Below are positions 1 through 6,082 of a stretch of DNA of 6,082 nt, one piece after another. Below the pieces are notes generated by a model. The model was not told the origin of the DNA and ran no database searches. It was given only the letters and a program-made list of their open reading frames with translations. This DNA comes from Oscillospiraceae bacterium (GTDB taxonomy: Bacteria; Bacillota; Clostridia; Oscillospirales; Acutalibacteraceae). Positions within the stretch are counted from its first letter, which is position 1; every line of letters starts with the position of its first letter. The stretch covers positions 1-6,082 of the forward strand of contig SVOX01000096.1 in the NCBI GenBank assembly GCA_015066165.1, written 5' to 3'. The position numbers were made by a program, and so were the translations under genes.

Positions 1-1
1 C

Positions 2-550
2 GGTTGTCTTATAAGTGAATATCCGCCCGATATACCAATTACACGTTATACTTTTCCTGTGAGAAACCGTATTATTTCGGCTTTGGCTTTAGGAACGGTT
101 GTAATTGAAGCGGGAATTCGCAGCGGTGCGCTAATCACCGCAAACCACGCTATTGAACAGGGGAAAGATGTGTTTGTTGTACCCGGTAACCCAAATGTCA
201 CTGAATATAAAGGTTCAAACGCACTTTTACGTGACGGTGCAAAACCGCTTTTAGATGCGGGTGATATATTTTCCGAATATATTTCACGCTTTTCAGATAA
301 AATCGATATTGAAAAGGCATTTAAAAAAGAGCCAAAACCTGTTACACCGCAAAAAAATAAAAAAATATTGAATGAAACTCTTTCAAATGAAGCAAAAATA
401 GTATATAATTGTATAGATACACAAAAATTTTATCCTGACGAGCTTGAGTGCGGTCTTGATTCCAATAAATTGCTTTCGGCTTTGACCGAACTTGAAATGG
501 AATTTTTTATAAGAGCATTACCGGGCGGTCAGTACGAAATATGTAAATAA
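2..550 (+). CDS. dprA: DNA-processing protein DprA, C-terminal part (5' end outside window)
   Basis: The frame is open from the left edge and encodes 182 residues before TAA; the real start lies upstream. DprA (Smf) binds single-stranded DNA in the cytoplasm and loads RecA onto it during natural transformation and recombination. The sequence shows the second half of the Rossmann-like DprA domain: SEYPP (residues 5-9 of the visible part), FPVRNRIIS (18-26, matching the family FPxRNRIIS motif), EAGIRSGALITA (36-47), a VPGN loop (60-63) and KGSNALLRDGA (70-80). A lysine-rich linker follows at about 100-122, then a C-terminal winged-helix-like domain (about 127-179) ending with GGQYEI. A GTG at 59 could be mistaken for a start, but it encodes V20 inside the conserved FPVRNR motif. 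The gene lies 12 nt before topA, an order known from Bacillus and other Bacillota. Nothing looks broken in the visible part. Presence of dprA alone does not prove competence. Confidence 0.95.
   Translation, partial: GCLISEYPPDIPITRYTFPVRNRIISALALGTVVIEAGIRSGALITANHAIEQGKDVFVVPGNPNVTEYKGSNALLRDGAKPLLDAGDIFSEYISRFSDKIDIEKAFKKEPKPVTPQKNKKILNETLSNEAKIVYNCIDTQKFYPDELECGLDSNKLLSALTELEMEFFIRALPGGQYEICK
404..409 (+). promoter_or_regulatory. Possible promoter -10 box for topA, inside dprA
   Basis: A perfect TATAAT lies in the 3' part of dprA. Upstream are weak -35 candidates: TTCAAA at 382-387 (4 of 6 to TTGACA, 16-nt spacer) or TTTCAA at 381-386 (3 of 6, 17-nt spacer). A transcript would begin near 416 and have a leader of roughly 145 nt before topA. 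Separate promoters for topA are known in other bacteria, so this is plausible. However, A+T-rich coding DNA gives such boxes by chance, and a similar one occurs inside trmFO at 3468-3473. This is a weak call. Confidence 0.2.
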
Positions 551-551
551 C

Positions 552-557
552 GGAGGT
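552..557 (+). promoter_or_regulatory. Shine-Dalgarno site of topA
   Basis: GGAGGT sits 5 nt before the ATG at 563, in the 12-nt gap after dprA. It is the strongest ribosome binding site in the window and fixes the topA start, which also matches the conserved family N-terminus (K-L-L-I-V-E-S-P). Confidence 0.85.
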
Positions 558-562
558 AATTT

Positions 563-2644
563 ATGTCAAAACTTTTAATTGTTGAGTCTCCTACCAAGGT
601 TAAACCAATAAAAAAGTATTTGGGCGGAGATTATGAAGTAATGGCTTCGGCGGGTCACGTTCGTGATTTGCCTAAATCAAAATTAGGTGTTGATATTGAT
701 AACGGCTTTTTGCCGCAGTATATAAATATGGTTGATAAAAAAGATTTGATTAAATCTTTAAAACTGGCGGCTGCACAAAGTGATGAAGTTTTTCTCGCTA
801 CTGACCCTGATAGAGAAGGTGAAGCGATTTCTTGGCACTTGGCTCAACTTTTGGGGCTCGATATGGGAAAAGCCAACCGTGTTACTTTTAATGAAATTAC
901 AAAGTCAGCCGTTACCGAAGGTATAAAGGTTCCACGTAAAATAAATATGGATTTGGTTGATGCTCAACAGGCACGTCGTGTACTTGACAGAATTGTTGGT
1001 TACAAATTGAGTCCGCTTTTGTGGAAAAAGGTTAAGAGCGGTTTATCGGCAGGACGTGTTCAAACTGTAGCACTTCGTCTGATCGTTGATCGTGAACGTG
1101 AAATCGAAAAATTTGTATCTACTGAATATTGGACTGTTGATGCAAAACTTTTAGCAGGTAGAAAATCTTTTGTAGCAAAACTTTACGGCGATAAAAATGG
1201 TAAGATTGATTTAATTGCCGATGAATCGGCGGCTAATGAAATTTTGGCTAACCTTGAAGGTGCCCAGTATCAAGTTTCTAATATTAAAAAAGGAAAACGA
1301 ACAAAGAATCCCTCACCGCCTTTTATAACTTCAACATTACAACAAGAGGCGTCTCGTAAACTTGGGTTTACCGGTCAACGTACCATGCGTATTGCTCAAC
1401 AACTTTACGAAGGTATTGACCTTAAAGGTATTGGCACAACCGGTCTTATTACCTATATGCGTACCGACTCTTTGCGTATTTCTGAAGAAGCAAGAGCCGC
1501 TGCAAACAAGTATATTGTGGGTAACTTTGGTGAAAAGTATTTACCTTCAAAACCACGTTATTATAAATCTAAAAATTCGGCTCAAGATGCACACGAGGCA
1601 ATTCGTCCTACTGATGTTACGTTAGAGCCCGAAAGTGTTAAATATGCACTCACAACCGAACAGTACAAACTTTACAAGCTTATTTGGGAACGCTTTATTG
1701 CCTCTTTAATGTCGGCTTGTGTTCAAGATACTGTAAACGTTGATATTACCGCTAATGATTACTTGTTTAAAGCAAGTGGTTATTCGGTTAAGTTTGACGG
1801 TTTTACAAAACTTTATGTTGAGGGTAAAGATGAAGAGGAAGATAAAGAACGTGACCTTCCCGAAATGCAACAAGGTGAAGTATTAAAACTTCGTGACCTT
1901 ATCCCAAATCAACATTTTACTCAACCACCTGCACGCTATACAGAACCCACACTCATTAAGGCATTGGACGAAAACGGTATAGGAAGACCTTCTACCTATG
2001 CTCCAATTCTTTCAAACATTATGAGCCGTGACTATATTGAGCGTGAAAAGAAAACCTTGAAGCCAACCGAACTTGGCAAGGTTGTAGCAGACCTTATGGT
2101 TAAGTTCTTTGACAAGATTTTCGACGTTAAGTTTACCGCAGGTCTTGAAGTTAAACTTGATAAAATTGGCGCAGGTGACCTTGAATGGACTAAAACTATT
2201 GCCGATTTTTATAAAGATTTTGACAATTATTTTTCAAAAGCCGAAGATTCACTAAATGGCAAAAAGGTTAAAGTGCCTGACATTGAATCAGACGTTGTTT
2301 GCGAAAAGTGCGGAAGAAAAATGGTTGTAAAATCAAGCCGTTTTGGTAAGTTCCTGGCGTGTCCGGGTTACCCTGAATGTAAAAACACAAAACCCGTACC
2401 CGAAGATGAGGTTACACAACCTTGTCCTAAATGTGGCAGTAAACTTGTTAAGCGTATTTCTAAAAAGGGTAAGAAGTTCTACGGTTGCACAAACTACCCT
2501 AAATGCGACTTTGCTTCACCCGGAATACCTACAGGTGATATATGCACTGAATGCGGCGGATATATTATTAACGGAATAAGAGGCAGAAAATACTGTATGA
2601 ATTCTGAATGTCCGTCAAGAGCAAAAACTAAAAAGGATCAATAA
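563..2644 (+). CDS. topA: DNA topoisomerase I (type IA)
   Basis: This cytoplasmic enzyme relaxes negatively supercoiled DNA by cutting one strand through a 5'-phosphotyrosine link and passing the other strand. It is 693 residues, close to the Bacillus subtilis enzyme (about 690). The N-terminal Toprim domain has IVESP with catalytic Glu8 and the metal-binding DPDREGE motif (81-87; D81, D83, E85). The core follows with SAGRVQT (162-168), ITSTLQQEA (255-263) and the active-site motif YMRTDS (298-303), with Tyr298 as the expected nucleophile and Arg300 beside it. HEAIRPT (344-350) and ENGIGRPSTYAPI (470-482) are also typical. The C-terminus carries three four-cysteine zinc motifs: C580/C583/C600/C606, C621/C624/C642/C648 and C661/C664/C678/C683. 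All catalytic residues are present. One small oddity is VKPI at 13-16, where relatives usually have KTI. Translation likely couples to trmFO, whose start lies 1 nt after the topA stop. Confidence 0.98.
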   Translation: MSKLLIVESPTKVKPIKKYLGGDYEVMASAGHVRDLPKSKLGVDIDNGFLPQYINMVDKKDLIKSLKLAAAQSDEVFLATDPDREGEAISWHLAQLLGLDMGKANRVTFNEITKSAVTEGIKVPRKINMDLVDAQQARRVLDRIVGYKLSPLLWKKVKSGLSAGRVQTVALRLIVDREREIEKFVSTEYWTVDAKLLAGRKSFVAKLYGDKNGKIDLIADESAANEILANLEGAQYQVSNIKKGKRTKNPSPPFITSTLQQEASRKLGFTGQRTMRIAQQLYEGIDLKGIGTTGLITYMRTDSLRISEEARAAANKYIVGNFGEKYLPSKPRYYKSKNSAQDAHEAIRPTDVTLEPESVKYALTTEQYKLYKLIWERFIASLMSACVQDTVNVDITANDYLFKASGYSVKFDGFTKLYVEGKDEEEDKERDLPEMQQGEVLKLRDLIPNQHFTQPPARYTEPTLIKALDENGIGRPSTYAPILSNIMSRDYIEREKKTLKPTELGKVVADLMVKFFDKIFDVKFTAGLEVKLDKIGAGDLEWTKTIADFYKDFDNYFSKAEDSLNGKKVKVPDIESDVVCEKCGRKMVVKSSRFGKFLACPGYPECKNTKPVPEDEVTQPCPKCGSKLVKRISKKGKKFYGCTNYPKCDFASPGIPTGDICTECGGYIINGIRGRKYCMNSECPSRAKTKKDQ
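2631..2637 (+). promoter_or_regulatory. Shine-Dalgarno site of trmFO, inside the end of topA
   Basis: AAAAGGA lies within the last topA codons and ends 8 nt before the ATG at 2646. Ribosomes finishing topA would uncover or occupy this site, so coupled translation of the two genes is likely (inference). Confidence 0.7.
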
Positions 2645-2645
2645 A

Positions 2646-3947
2646 ATGGAAAAAATCACCGTTATAGGCGGCGGTCTTGCAGGTTCGGAAGCGGCTTTGC
2701 AAATTGCGAATATGGGTGTAGAAGTTGAACTTATTGAAATGAAGCCCTTAAAACTCACCCCCGCCCATAAGAGCGATAATTTTGCCGAACTTGTTTGTTC
2801 TAACTCTTTGAAAGCCAGTCGTGTTGATTCGGCGGCGGGGCTTTTGAAAGAAGAAATGCGAAAATTTGGTTCGGTTTGTATGAAAGCGGCAGAAACCTGT
2901 TCGGTTGCGGCAGGTGGCGCTTTGGCGGTTGACCGTGACCTTTTTGCAAATTATGTTACAAAAGCGGTTAAAAGTCACCCAAATATTACTGTCAAGGCAG
3001 AAGTGGTAACACAACTTCCTACCGATAGAATAACGGTTGTAGCAACAGGCCCTTTGACAGACGGCGGTTTGGCAGATGCTATTTCTAACCTTTGTCAAAG
3101 TGAAAATTTAAGTTTTTACGATGCGGCAGCGCCTATTGTAACAAAAGAAAGTGTTGATTTTGATTCGGCATTTTTGGCTTCACGTTACGGTAAAGGAACT
3201 GATGATTACATCAACTGCCCAATGAATAAGGAAGAATATGAAATCTTTCACAAAGAACTTATAAATGCCGAAAGCGCCTTGCTTTCAGAGTTTGACAAGC
3301 CAATTACAGTTTATGAAGGTTGTATGCCGATTGAAATTTTGGCAAAAAGGGGCGAAGATTCAATTAGATTTGGTCCCTTAAAACCGGTTGGACTTCGTGA
3401 CCCTAAAACAGGGCACAGGCCTTGGGCTGTGGTACAACTTCGCCGTGAAAACAGCGACGGTACGCTTTATAATCTTGTTGGTTTTCAAACAAATCTTAAA
3501 TTTCCCGAGCAAAAAAGAGTTTTTTCTTTGATACCCGCCCTTAAAAATGCTGAATTTATGAGATACGGTGTTATGCACAGAAACAGTTTTATAAATTCGC
3601 CAAAACTTTTGAGTGTTGACTTATCGCTTAAAGAATATCCAAACATTTTCTTTGCAGGTCAACTTTCAGGTGTGGAAGGGTATATGGAATCGGCGGCGAG
3701 CGGTATAATTGCCGGAATAAACGCTGTAAAACGATTAAAAGGCGAACAACCGCTTGTTTTACCAAAGTTTACAATGATTGGCGCTTTACTTGGATATATT
3801 ACTGATGAATCGGTTGAAAAATTTCAACCAATGGGCGCAAACTTTGGCATATTACCCCCGTTAGAAGAAAAAATACGAGACAAAAGAGAGCGTTATATGG
3901 CATTGGCACAGCGTTCGCTTGAATTTTTTAAAATGAAGGAGCAGTAA
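2646..3947 (+). CDS. trmFO: tRNA (uracil-54-C5)-methyltransferase, FAD/folate-dependent TrmFO
   Basis: TrmFO methylates U54 in the T-loop of tRNA to give m5U54. It uses 5,10-methylenetetrahydrofolate as carbon donor and FADH2 as reductant, unlike the SAM-dependent TrmA. The 433 residues match the usual family length (about 435 in B. subtilis). The N-terminal FAD-binding motif GGGLAG is at 8-13, followed by an acidic end of the second strand (ELIEMKP, 28-34). The HKSDNFAELVCSNSLK segment (41-56) contains Cys51, which aligns with catalytic Cys53 of B. subtilis. VYEGCMPIE (222-230) contains Cys226, the second catalytic cysteine in that enzyme. RFGPLKPVGL (241-250), NLVGFQTNLK (276-285) and the C-terminal FAD-contacting FFAGQLSGVEGYMESAASG (335-353) complete the signature. 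The start is supported by the FAD motif position and an SD site in topA. trmFO after topA is a common Bacillota arrangement. It was formerly called gid; the close relative MnmG (gidA) is larger, so it is unlikely to be that. Confidence 0.97.
   Translation: MEKITVIGGGLAGSEAALQIANMGVEVELIEMKPLKLTPAHKSDNFAELVCSNSLKASRVDSAAGLLKEEMRKFGSVCMKAAETCSVAAGGALAVDRDLFANYVTKAVKSHPNITVKAEVVTQLPTDRITVVATGPLTDGGLADAISNLCQSENLSFYDAAAPIVTKESVDFDSAFLASRYGKGTDDYINCPMNKEEYEIFHKELINAESALLSEFDKPITVYEGCMPIEILAKRGEDSIRFGPLKPVGLRDPKTGHRPWAVVQLRRENSDGTLYNLVGFQTNLKFPEQKRVFSLIPALKNAEFMRYGVMHRNSFINSPKLLSVDLSLKEYPNIFFAGQLSGVEGYMESAASGIIAGINAVKRLKGEQPLVLPKFTMIGALLGYITDESVEKFQPMGANFGILPPLEEKIRDKRERYMALAQRSLEFFKMKEQ
3936..3941 (+). 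promoter_or_regulatory. Shine-Dalgarno site of plsX, inside the end of trmFO
   Basis: AAGGAG overlaps the final trmFO codons (Lys-Glu-Gln) and ends 7 nt before the ATG at 3949. It has good strength and spacing, and it supports this plsX start and coupling to trmFO. Confidence 0.8.
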
Positions 3948-3948
3948 A

Positions 3949-4947
3949 ATGCGTGTAGTAGTAGATGCTTTTGGCGGCGATAACGCACCTTTGGAAATTG
4001 TAAAGGGTGCTGCTTTGGCTTCAAAAGAATTAGAAACCGAAATCACTCTTACAGGCGATAAGCAAATTATTGAAAACATTATAAAAGAAAATAATCTTGA
4101 GTTTTTTGGCGAACTTAATATTGTTCACTGTACCGATATTATGGATATGCACGATGATCCCACAACCCTTTTAAAAGCACATAAAGAATCTTCAATGGCA
4201 GTGGCTTTTAGGGAACTTTCGGAAGATAGGGCAGATGCATTTGTTTCTGCAGGTTCTACAGGTGCGGTTGTTGTTGGCGGTACACTTATTGTTAAGCGTA
4301 TAAAACGTATAAAACGTCCTGCACTTGCAGGTATGATTCCGGCGCCAAACGGTCATTATATGCTTATGGACATGGGTGCTAATGCTGAATGCCGTCCTGA
4401 AATGCTTTGTCAATTTGGTATTATGGCAAGTGCGTATTTAAAGGGTGTTGAAGGCAAGGAAAACGCTACTATAGGTCTTCTCAATATTGGTACTGAAGAC
4501 AGTAAGGGTGGCGAACTTCAAAAAGAAGCTTACAAACTATTGAGTGAAGCACCTATTAACTTTGTTGGTAATATTGAATCACGTGAAATGCCAAAAGGTG
4601 TTTGTGATGCAGTTATTACCGACGGTTTTACAGGTAATATTGCGCTTAAACTTATTGAAGGCACTGCAACAACCTTTTTTAAATTAGTTAAAAATGCTTT
4701 ATATAAAAGTTTAAAAAATAAATTGGCGGCTTTGGTAATTAAGAAAGACCTTTACTCACTTAAGAGTATGATGGATAGCAGTGAAGTTGGCGGCGCACCG
4801 CTTTTGGGTGTTCGTAAAACTGTTATTAAAGCCCACGGTAATTCTGATGCTAAAGCAATTAAAAATGCTATCAGACAAGCGGTTATATTCACAAAGAACG
4901 GTGTTATTGAAAACATAACCGCATCTTTACAAGATATTAAGGAATAA
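3949..4947 (+). CDS. plsX: Phosphate acyltransferase PlsX
   Basis: PlsX converts acyl-ACP and phosphate into acyl-phosphate, which PlsY uses to acylate glycerol-3-phosphate at the start of phospholipid synthesis. It is a peripheral protein on the inner face of the membrane. The 332 residues match the family length (333 in B. subtilis). The N-terminus VVVDAFGGDNAP (3-14) is the family hallmark and fixes the start. Other conserved stretches are HDDPTTLLKAHKESSM (68-83), AFVSAGSTGAVVVGGT (97-112), MDMGANAECRP (140-150), LLNIGTEDSKG (177-187), DAVITDGFTGNIALK (220-234), GGAPLLGV (281-288) and AHGNSDAKAIKNAI (295-308). No membrane segment is evident, as expected. The gene starts 1 nt after trmFO and ends 13 nt before rnc. 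In many Bacillota an acyl-carrier-protein gene (acpP) lies between plsX and rnc; here there is none, so ACP must be encoded elsewhere. A short 9-bp tandem repeat lies inside the gene at 4297-4317. Confidence 0.97.
   Translation: MRVVVDAFGGDNAPLEIVKGAALASKELETEITLTGDKQIIENIIKENNLEFFGELNIVHCTDIMDMHDDPTTLLKAHKESSMAVAFRELSEDRADAFVSAGSTGAVVVGGTLIVKRIKRIKRPALAGMIPAPNGHYMLMDMGANAECRPEMLCQFGIMASAYLKGVEGKENATIGLLNIGTEDSKGGELQKEAYKLLSEAPINFVGNIESREMPKGVCDAVITDGFTGNIALKLIEGTATTFFKLVKNALYKSLKNKLAALVIKKDLYSLKSMMDSSEVGGAPLLGVRKTVIKAHGNSDAKAIKNAIRQAVIFTKNGVIENITASLQDIKE
4297..4317 (+). repeat. 9-bp tandem repeat inside plsX
   Basis: CGTATAAAA occurs twice in direct tandem, followed by a third CGT. It encodes Arg-Ile-Lys-Arg-Ile-Lys-Arg (residues 117-123), just before PALAG. 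Copy-number change here would keep the reading frame. Relatives have a similar basic stretch before R-P-A-L, so the repeat may simply reflect codon choice. Confidence 0.8.
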
Positions 4948-4950
4948 GGA
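4946..4950 (+). promoter_or_regulatory. Shine-Dalgarno site of rnc, overlapping the plsX stop
   Basis: AAGGA begins within the plsX TAA stop and ends 10 nt before the ATG at 4961. The spacing is slightly long but acceptable, and no other start codon fits the family N-terminus better. Confidence 0.65.
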
Positions 4951-4960
4951 TTAATTTATA

Positions 4961-5641
4961 ATGGAAGTTTTAGAGAAAAAACTTGGTTACAAATTTAATA
5001 ATATAAATCTTCTTAAAAATGCTTTAACCCATTCATCTTATGCCAATGAAGTTAGGAACGGTTTGGTTTCTAACGAACGGCTTGAGTTTTTGGGGGATTC
5101 GGTTTTGTCGGTTATAGTGGCTGACTACCTTTTCACTAATTTTAAAAGTATTCCCGAAGGTGAACTTACAAAACTTCGTGCTTCGCTTGTTTGCGAAAAG
5201 TCGCTTTGTGCTTTCTCACGCAAAATAAATTTGGGTGAACATTTGCTTTTAGGGCGTGGCGAAGAAAAGGGTGGCGGAAGACAACGTGACTCGATTTTAG
5301 CCGATGCTTTTGAAGCGGTACTTGCTGCAATTTATCTTGACGGCGGTATGGACAAAGCCAGAGAGTTTGTTTTAGAATTTGTTAAAGAAGAATTAAATAA
5401 CAAAGATGACGAAGTTTTTAAGGATTATAAGACCGCTTTGCAGGAAATAATTCAAAGAAACCCCGAAGAATCGGTCACGTATATCCTTAAAAGTGAGAGC
5501 GGTCCTGACCATAACAAAATATTTGAAGTTGAAGTTCACTTAAATTCCAACGTTATTGGTGTGGGTAAAGGAAAAAATAAAAAACAGGCAGAGCAAATGG
5601 CGGCAAAACAAGCCCTTGAACTAATGGGTGCAAAAATATGA
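4961..5641 (+). CDS. rnc: Ribonuclease III
   Basis: RNase III cuts double-stranded RNA in the cytoplasm, processing the rRNA precursor and some mRNAs and small RNAs. It works as a Mg2+-dependent dimer. The 226 residues equal the length of the E. coli enzyme and are shorter than B. subtilis (249). The catalytic domain covers about 1-145: THSSYANE (23-30), the signature ERLEFLGDSVLS (39-50) with E39, E42 and D46, and SILADAFEAVLAAIYLDGG (111-129) with D115 and E118. These correspond to E38, E41, D45, D114 and E117 of E. coli, so the active site is complete. A C-terminal double-stranded RNA-binding domain spans about 155-223: DYKTALQE, then FEVEVHLNSNVIGVGKGKNKKQAEQMAAKQAL, interrupted by nothing unusual. 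The stop codon overlaps the start of the next gene (ATGA). Linkage to plsX upstream is a conserved bacterial arrangement. Confidence 0.98.
   Translation: MEVLEKKLGYKFNNINLLKNALTHSSYANEVRNGLVSNERLEFLGDSVLSVIVADYLFTNFKSIPEGELTKLRASLVCEKSLCAFSRKINLGEHLLLGRGEEKGGGRQRDSILADAFEAVLAAIYLDGGMDKAREFVLEFVKEELNNKDDEVFKDYKTALQEIIQRNPEESVTYILKSESGPDHNKIFEVEVHLNSNVIGVGKGKNKKQAEQMAAKQALELMGAKI
5638..5641 (+). promoter_or_regulatory. ATGA stop-start overlap between rnc and the radical SAM gene
   Basis: The rnc TGA (5639-5641) overlaps the ATG (5638-5640) of the next gene. Only a weak SD-like GGGTG (5626-5630) precedes it, so reinitiation by ribosomes ending rnc probably drives its translation (inference). 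Confidence 0.8.
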
Positions 5642-6082
5642 GCGAAAAACATTCTAATATTTCAATTTTTGTGCCACATATAGGTTGCCCTAATAAATGT
5701 AGCTTTTGTAATCAAAGATACATAACGGGCACTTGTAAAGCGCCCAGTGCTGATGATGTGGAAAAAGCAGTAATTACTGCTGTAAAATCAAAAAAATATA
5801 ATTCCAAAAATACAGAAATTGCCTTTTTTGGCGGAAGTTTTACTGCTATTAACCGTAATTATATGATATCACTTTTAGAGGCGGCATCTTCGTTTGTGAG
5901 AATAGGGCTTGTAAAAGGAATTAGAATTTCAACAAGACCAGATGCTATTGACGATGAAATTTTAATGCTTTTAAAAGAGTATAACGTTACTGCTATTGAA
6001 CTTGGCGCTCAAAGTTTTAACAACTATGTTTTGAAAATGAACAACCGTGGACATACCGCAAAAGATATTGAAAATGCGGCGG
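5638..6082 (+). CDS. Elp3-like radical SAM protein, N-terminal part (3' end outside window)
   Basis: The frame is open to the right edge and encodes 148 residues plus one base. After a short N-terminus (SIFVPHIGCPNKCSFCNQ, 9-26) come the three cysteines C17, C21 and C24 in the CX3CX2C pattern that binds the SAM-cleaving 4Fe-4S cluster. AFFGGSFTAI (62-71) is the glycine-rich SAM-contacting strand. ISTRPD (97-102) and IELGAQSF...MNNRGHT (120-140) resemble the Elp3 branch (VELGVQS...RGHT). Elp3 itself modifies wobble uridines of tRNA, but bacterial Elp3-like proteins are mostly uncharacterised. Whether this one carries the acetyltransferase domain of true Elp3 cannot be seen because the C-terminus is missing. 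From recollection of clostridial genomes, a radical SAM gene of this kind often sits between rnc and smc, so smc and ftsY may follow. The start follows from the ATGA overlap and from the short distance to the cysteine motif. An HemN-type or other radical SAM enzyme is less likely. Exact substrate is unknown. Confidence 0.88.
   Translation, partial: MSEKHSNISIFVPHIGCPNKCSFCNQRYITGTCKAPSADDVEKAVITAVKSKKYNSKNTEIAFFGGSFTAINRNYMISLLEAASSFVRIGLVKGIRISTRPDAIDDEILMLLKEYNVTAIELGAQSFNNYVLKMNNRGHTAKDIENAA

Noticed and set aside
59..61. GTG as a start codon for the first gene
   Set aside because: The frame stays open to the left edge and the upstream residues (ISEYPP...FP) are conserved DprA sequence. 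The GTG encodes Val inside FPVRNR.
551..562. Terminator or regulatory RNA in the gaps between genes
   Set aside because: The largest gaps are 12-13 nt and contain little beyond Shine-Dalgarno sites. There is no room for a hairpin plus T-tract.
1362..1625. Second open frame within topA (also 2343-2579)
   Set aside because: Both lie in another frame of a gene with unbroken family motifs. They lack a good SD site, and their products resemble no known protein.
2748..3098. Antisense open frame in trmFO (also 3378-3578, 3861-4079 and 4192-4413)
   Set aside because: These are antisense shadows of well-conserved genes. Their translations are compositionally odd (Cys/Arg/Asn-rich) and show no domain.
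3445..3473. Promoter-like GTGAAA and TATAAT with a 17-nt spacer inside trmFO
   Set aside because: It is about 475 bp before plsX with no new gene to serve. It more likely shows the chance rate of such boxes in this A+T-rich DNA.
4957..4962. TATAAT at the rnc start codon
   Set aside because: It overlaps the ATG, so transcripts would begin inside rnc and could not express it from this start.
1..6082. An undescribed biological system (defence, mobile element, CRISPR, or new RNA)
   Set aside because: All but a few dozen bases are accounted for by conserved housekeeping genes. I saw no insertion-sequence ends, long repeats, arrays or unexplained structured stretches on either strand.

Overview
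The window is a compact, one-direction block of housekeeping genes, all on the + strand. It holds four complete genes (topA, trmFO, plsX, rnc), the 3' end of dprA at the left edge and the 5' end of a radical SAM gene at the right edge. The DNA is visibly A+T-rich and most genes have Shine-Dalgarno sites of the AAGGA/GGAGG type. Together with TrmFO (the FAD/folate-dependent tRNA methylase), the dprA-topA-trmFO order and an Elp3-like radical SAM gene after rnc, this suggests a low-GC Bacillota, most likely a member of the Clostridia. That placement is inference from gene order and protein character, not from a database match.

Layout: 2-550 is the C-terminal part of DprA (DNA processing and transformation). 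563-2644 is DNA topoisomerase I with three C-terminal tetracysteine zinc motifs. 2646-3947 is TrmFO, which makes m5U54 in the T-loop of tRNA. 3949-4947 is PlsX, the first committed enzyme of acyl-phosphate-dependent phospholipid synthesis. 4961-5641 is ribonuclease III. 5638 to the edge is an Elp3-like radical SAM protein of unknown exact role. The gaps are 12, 1, 1 and 13 nt, then a 4-nt ATGA overlap, so there is no room for terminators between genes. Most are probably transcribed together and several are probably translationally coupled. No stretch longer than 13 bases lacks a gene.

The genes do not form one pathway. They join a DNA-topology/recombination/tRNA-modification cluster (dprA-topA-trmFO) to a lipid/RNA-processing cluster (plsX-rnc). 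The acpP gene that often sits between plsX and rnc is absent here. I found no mobile element, RNA gene, CRISPR array or convincing new biological system. The least understood item is the truncated radical SAM gene at the right edge.
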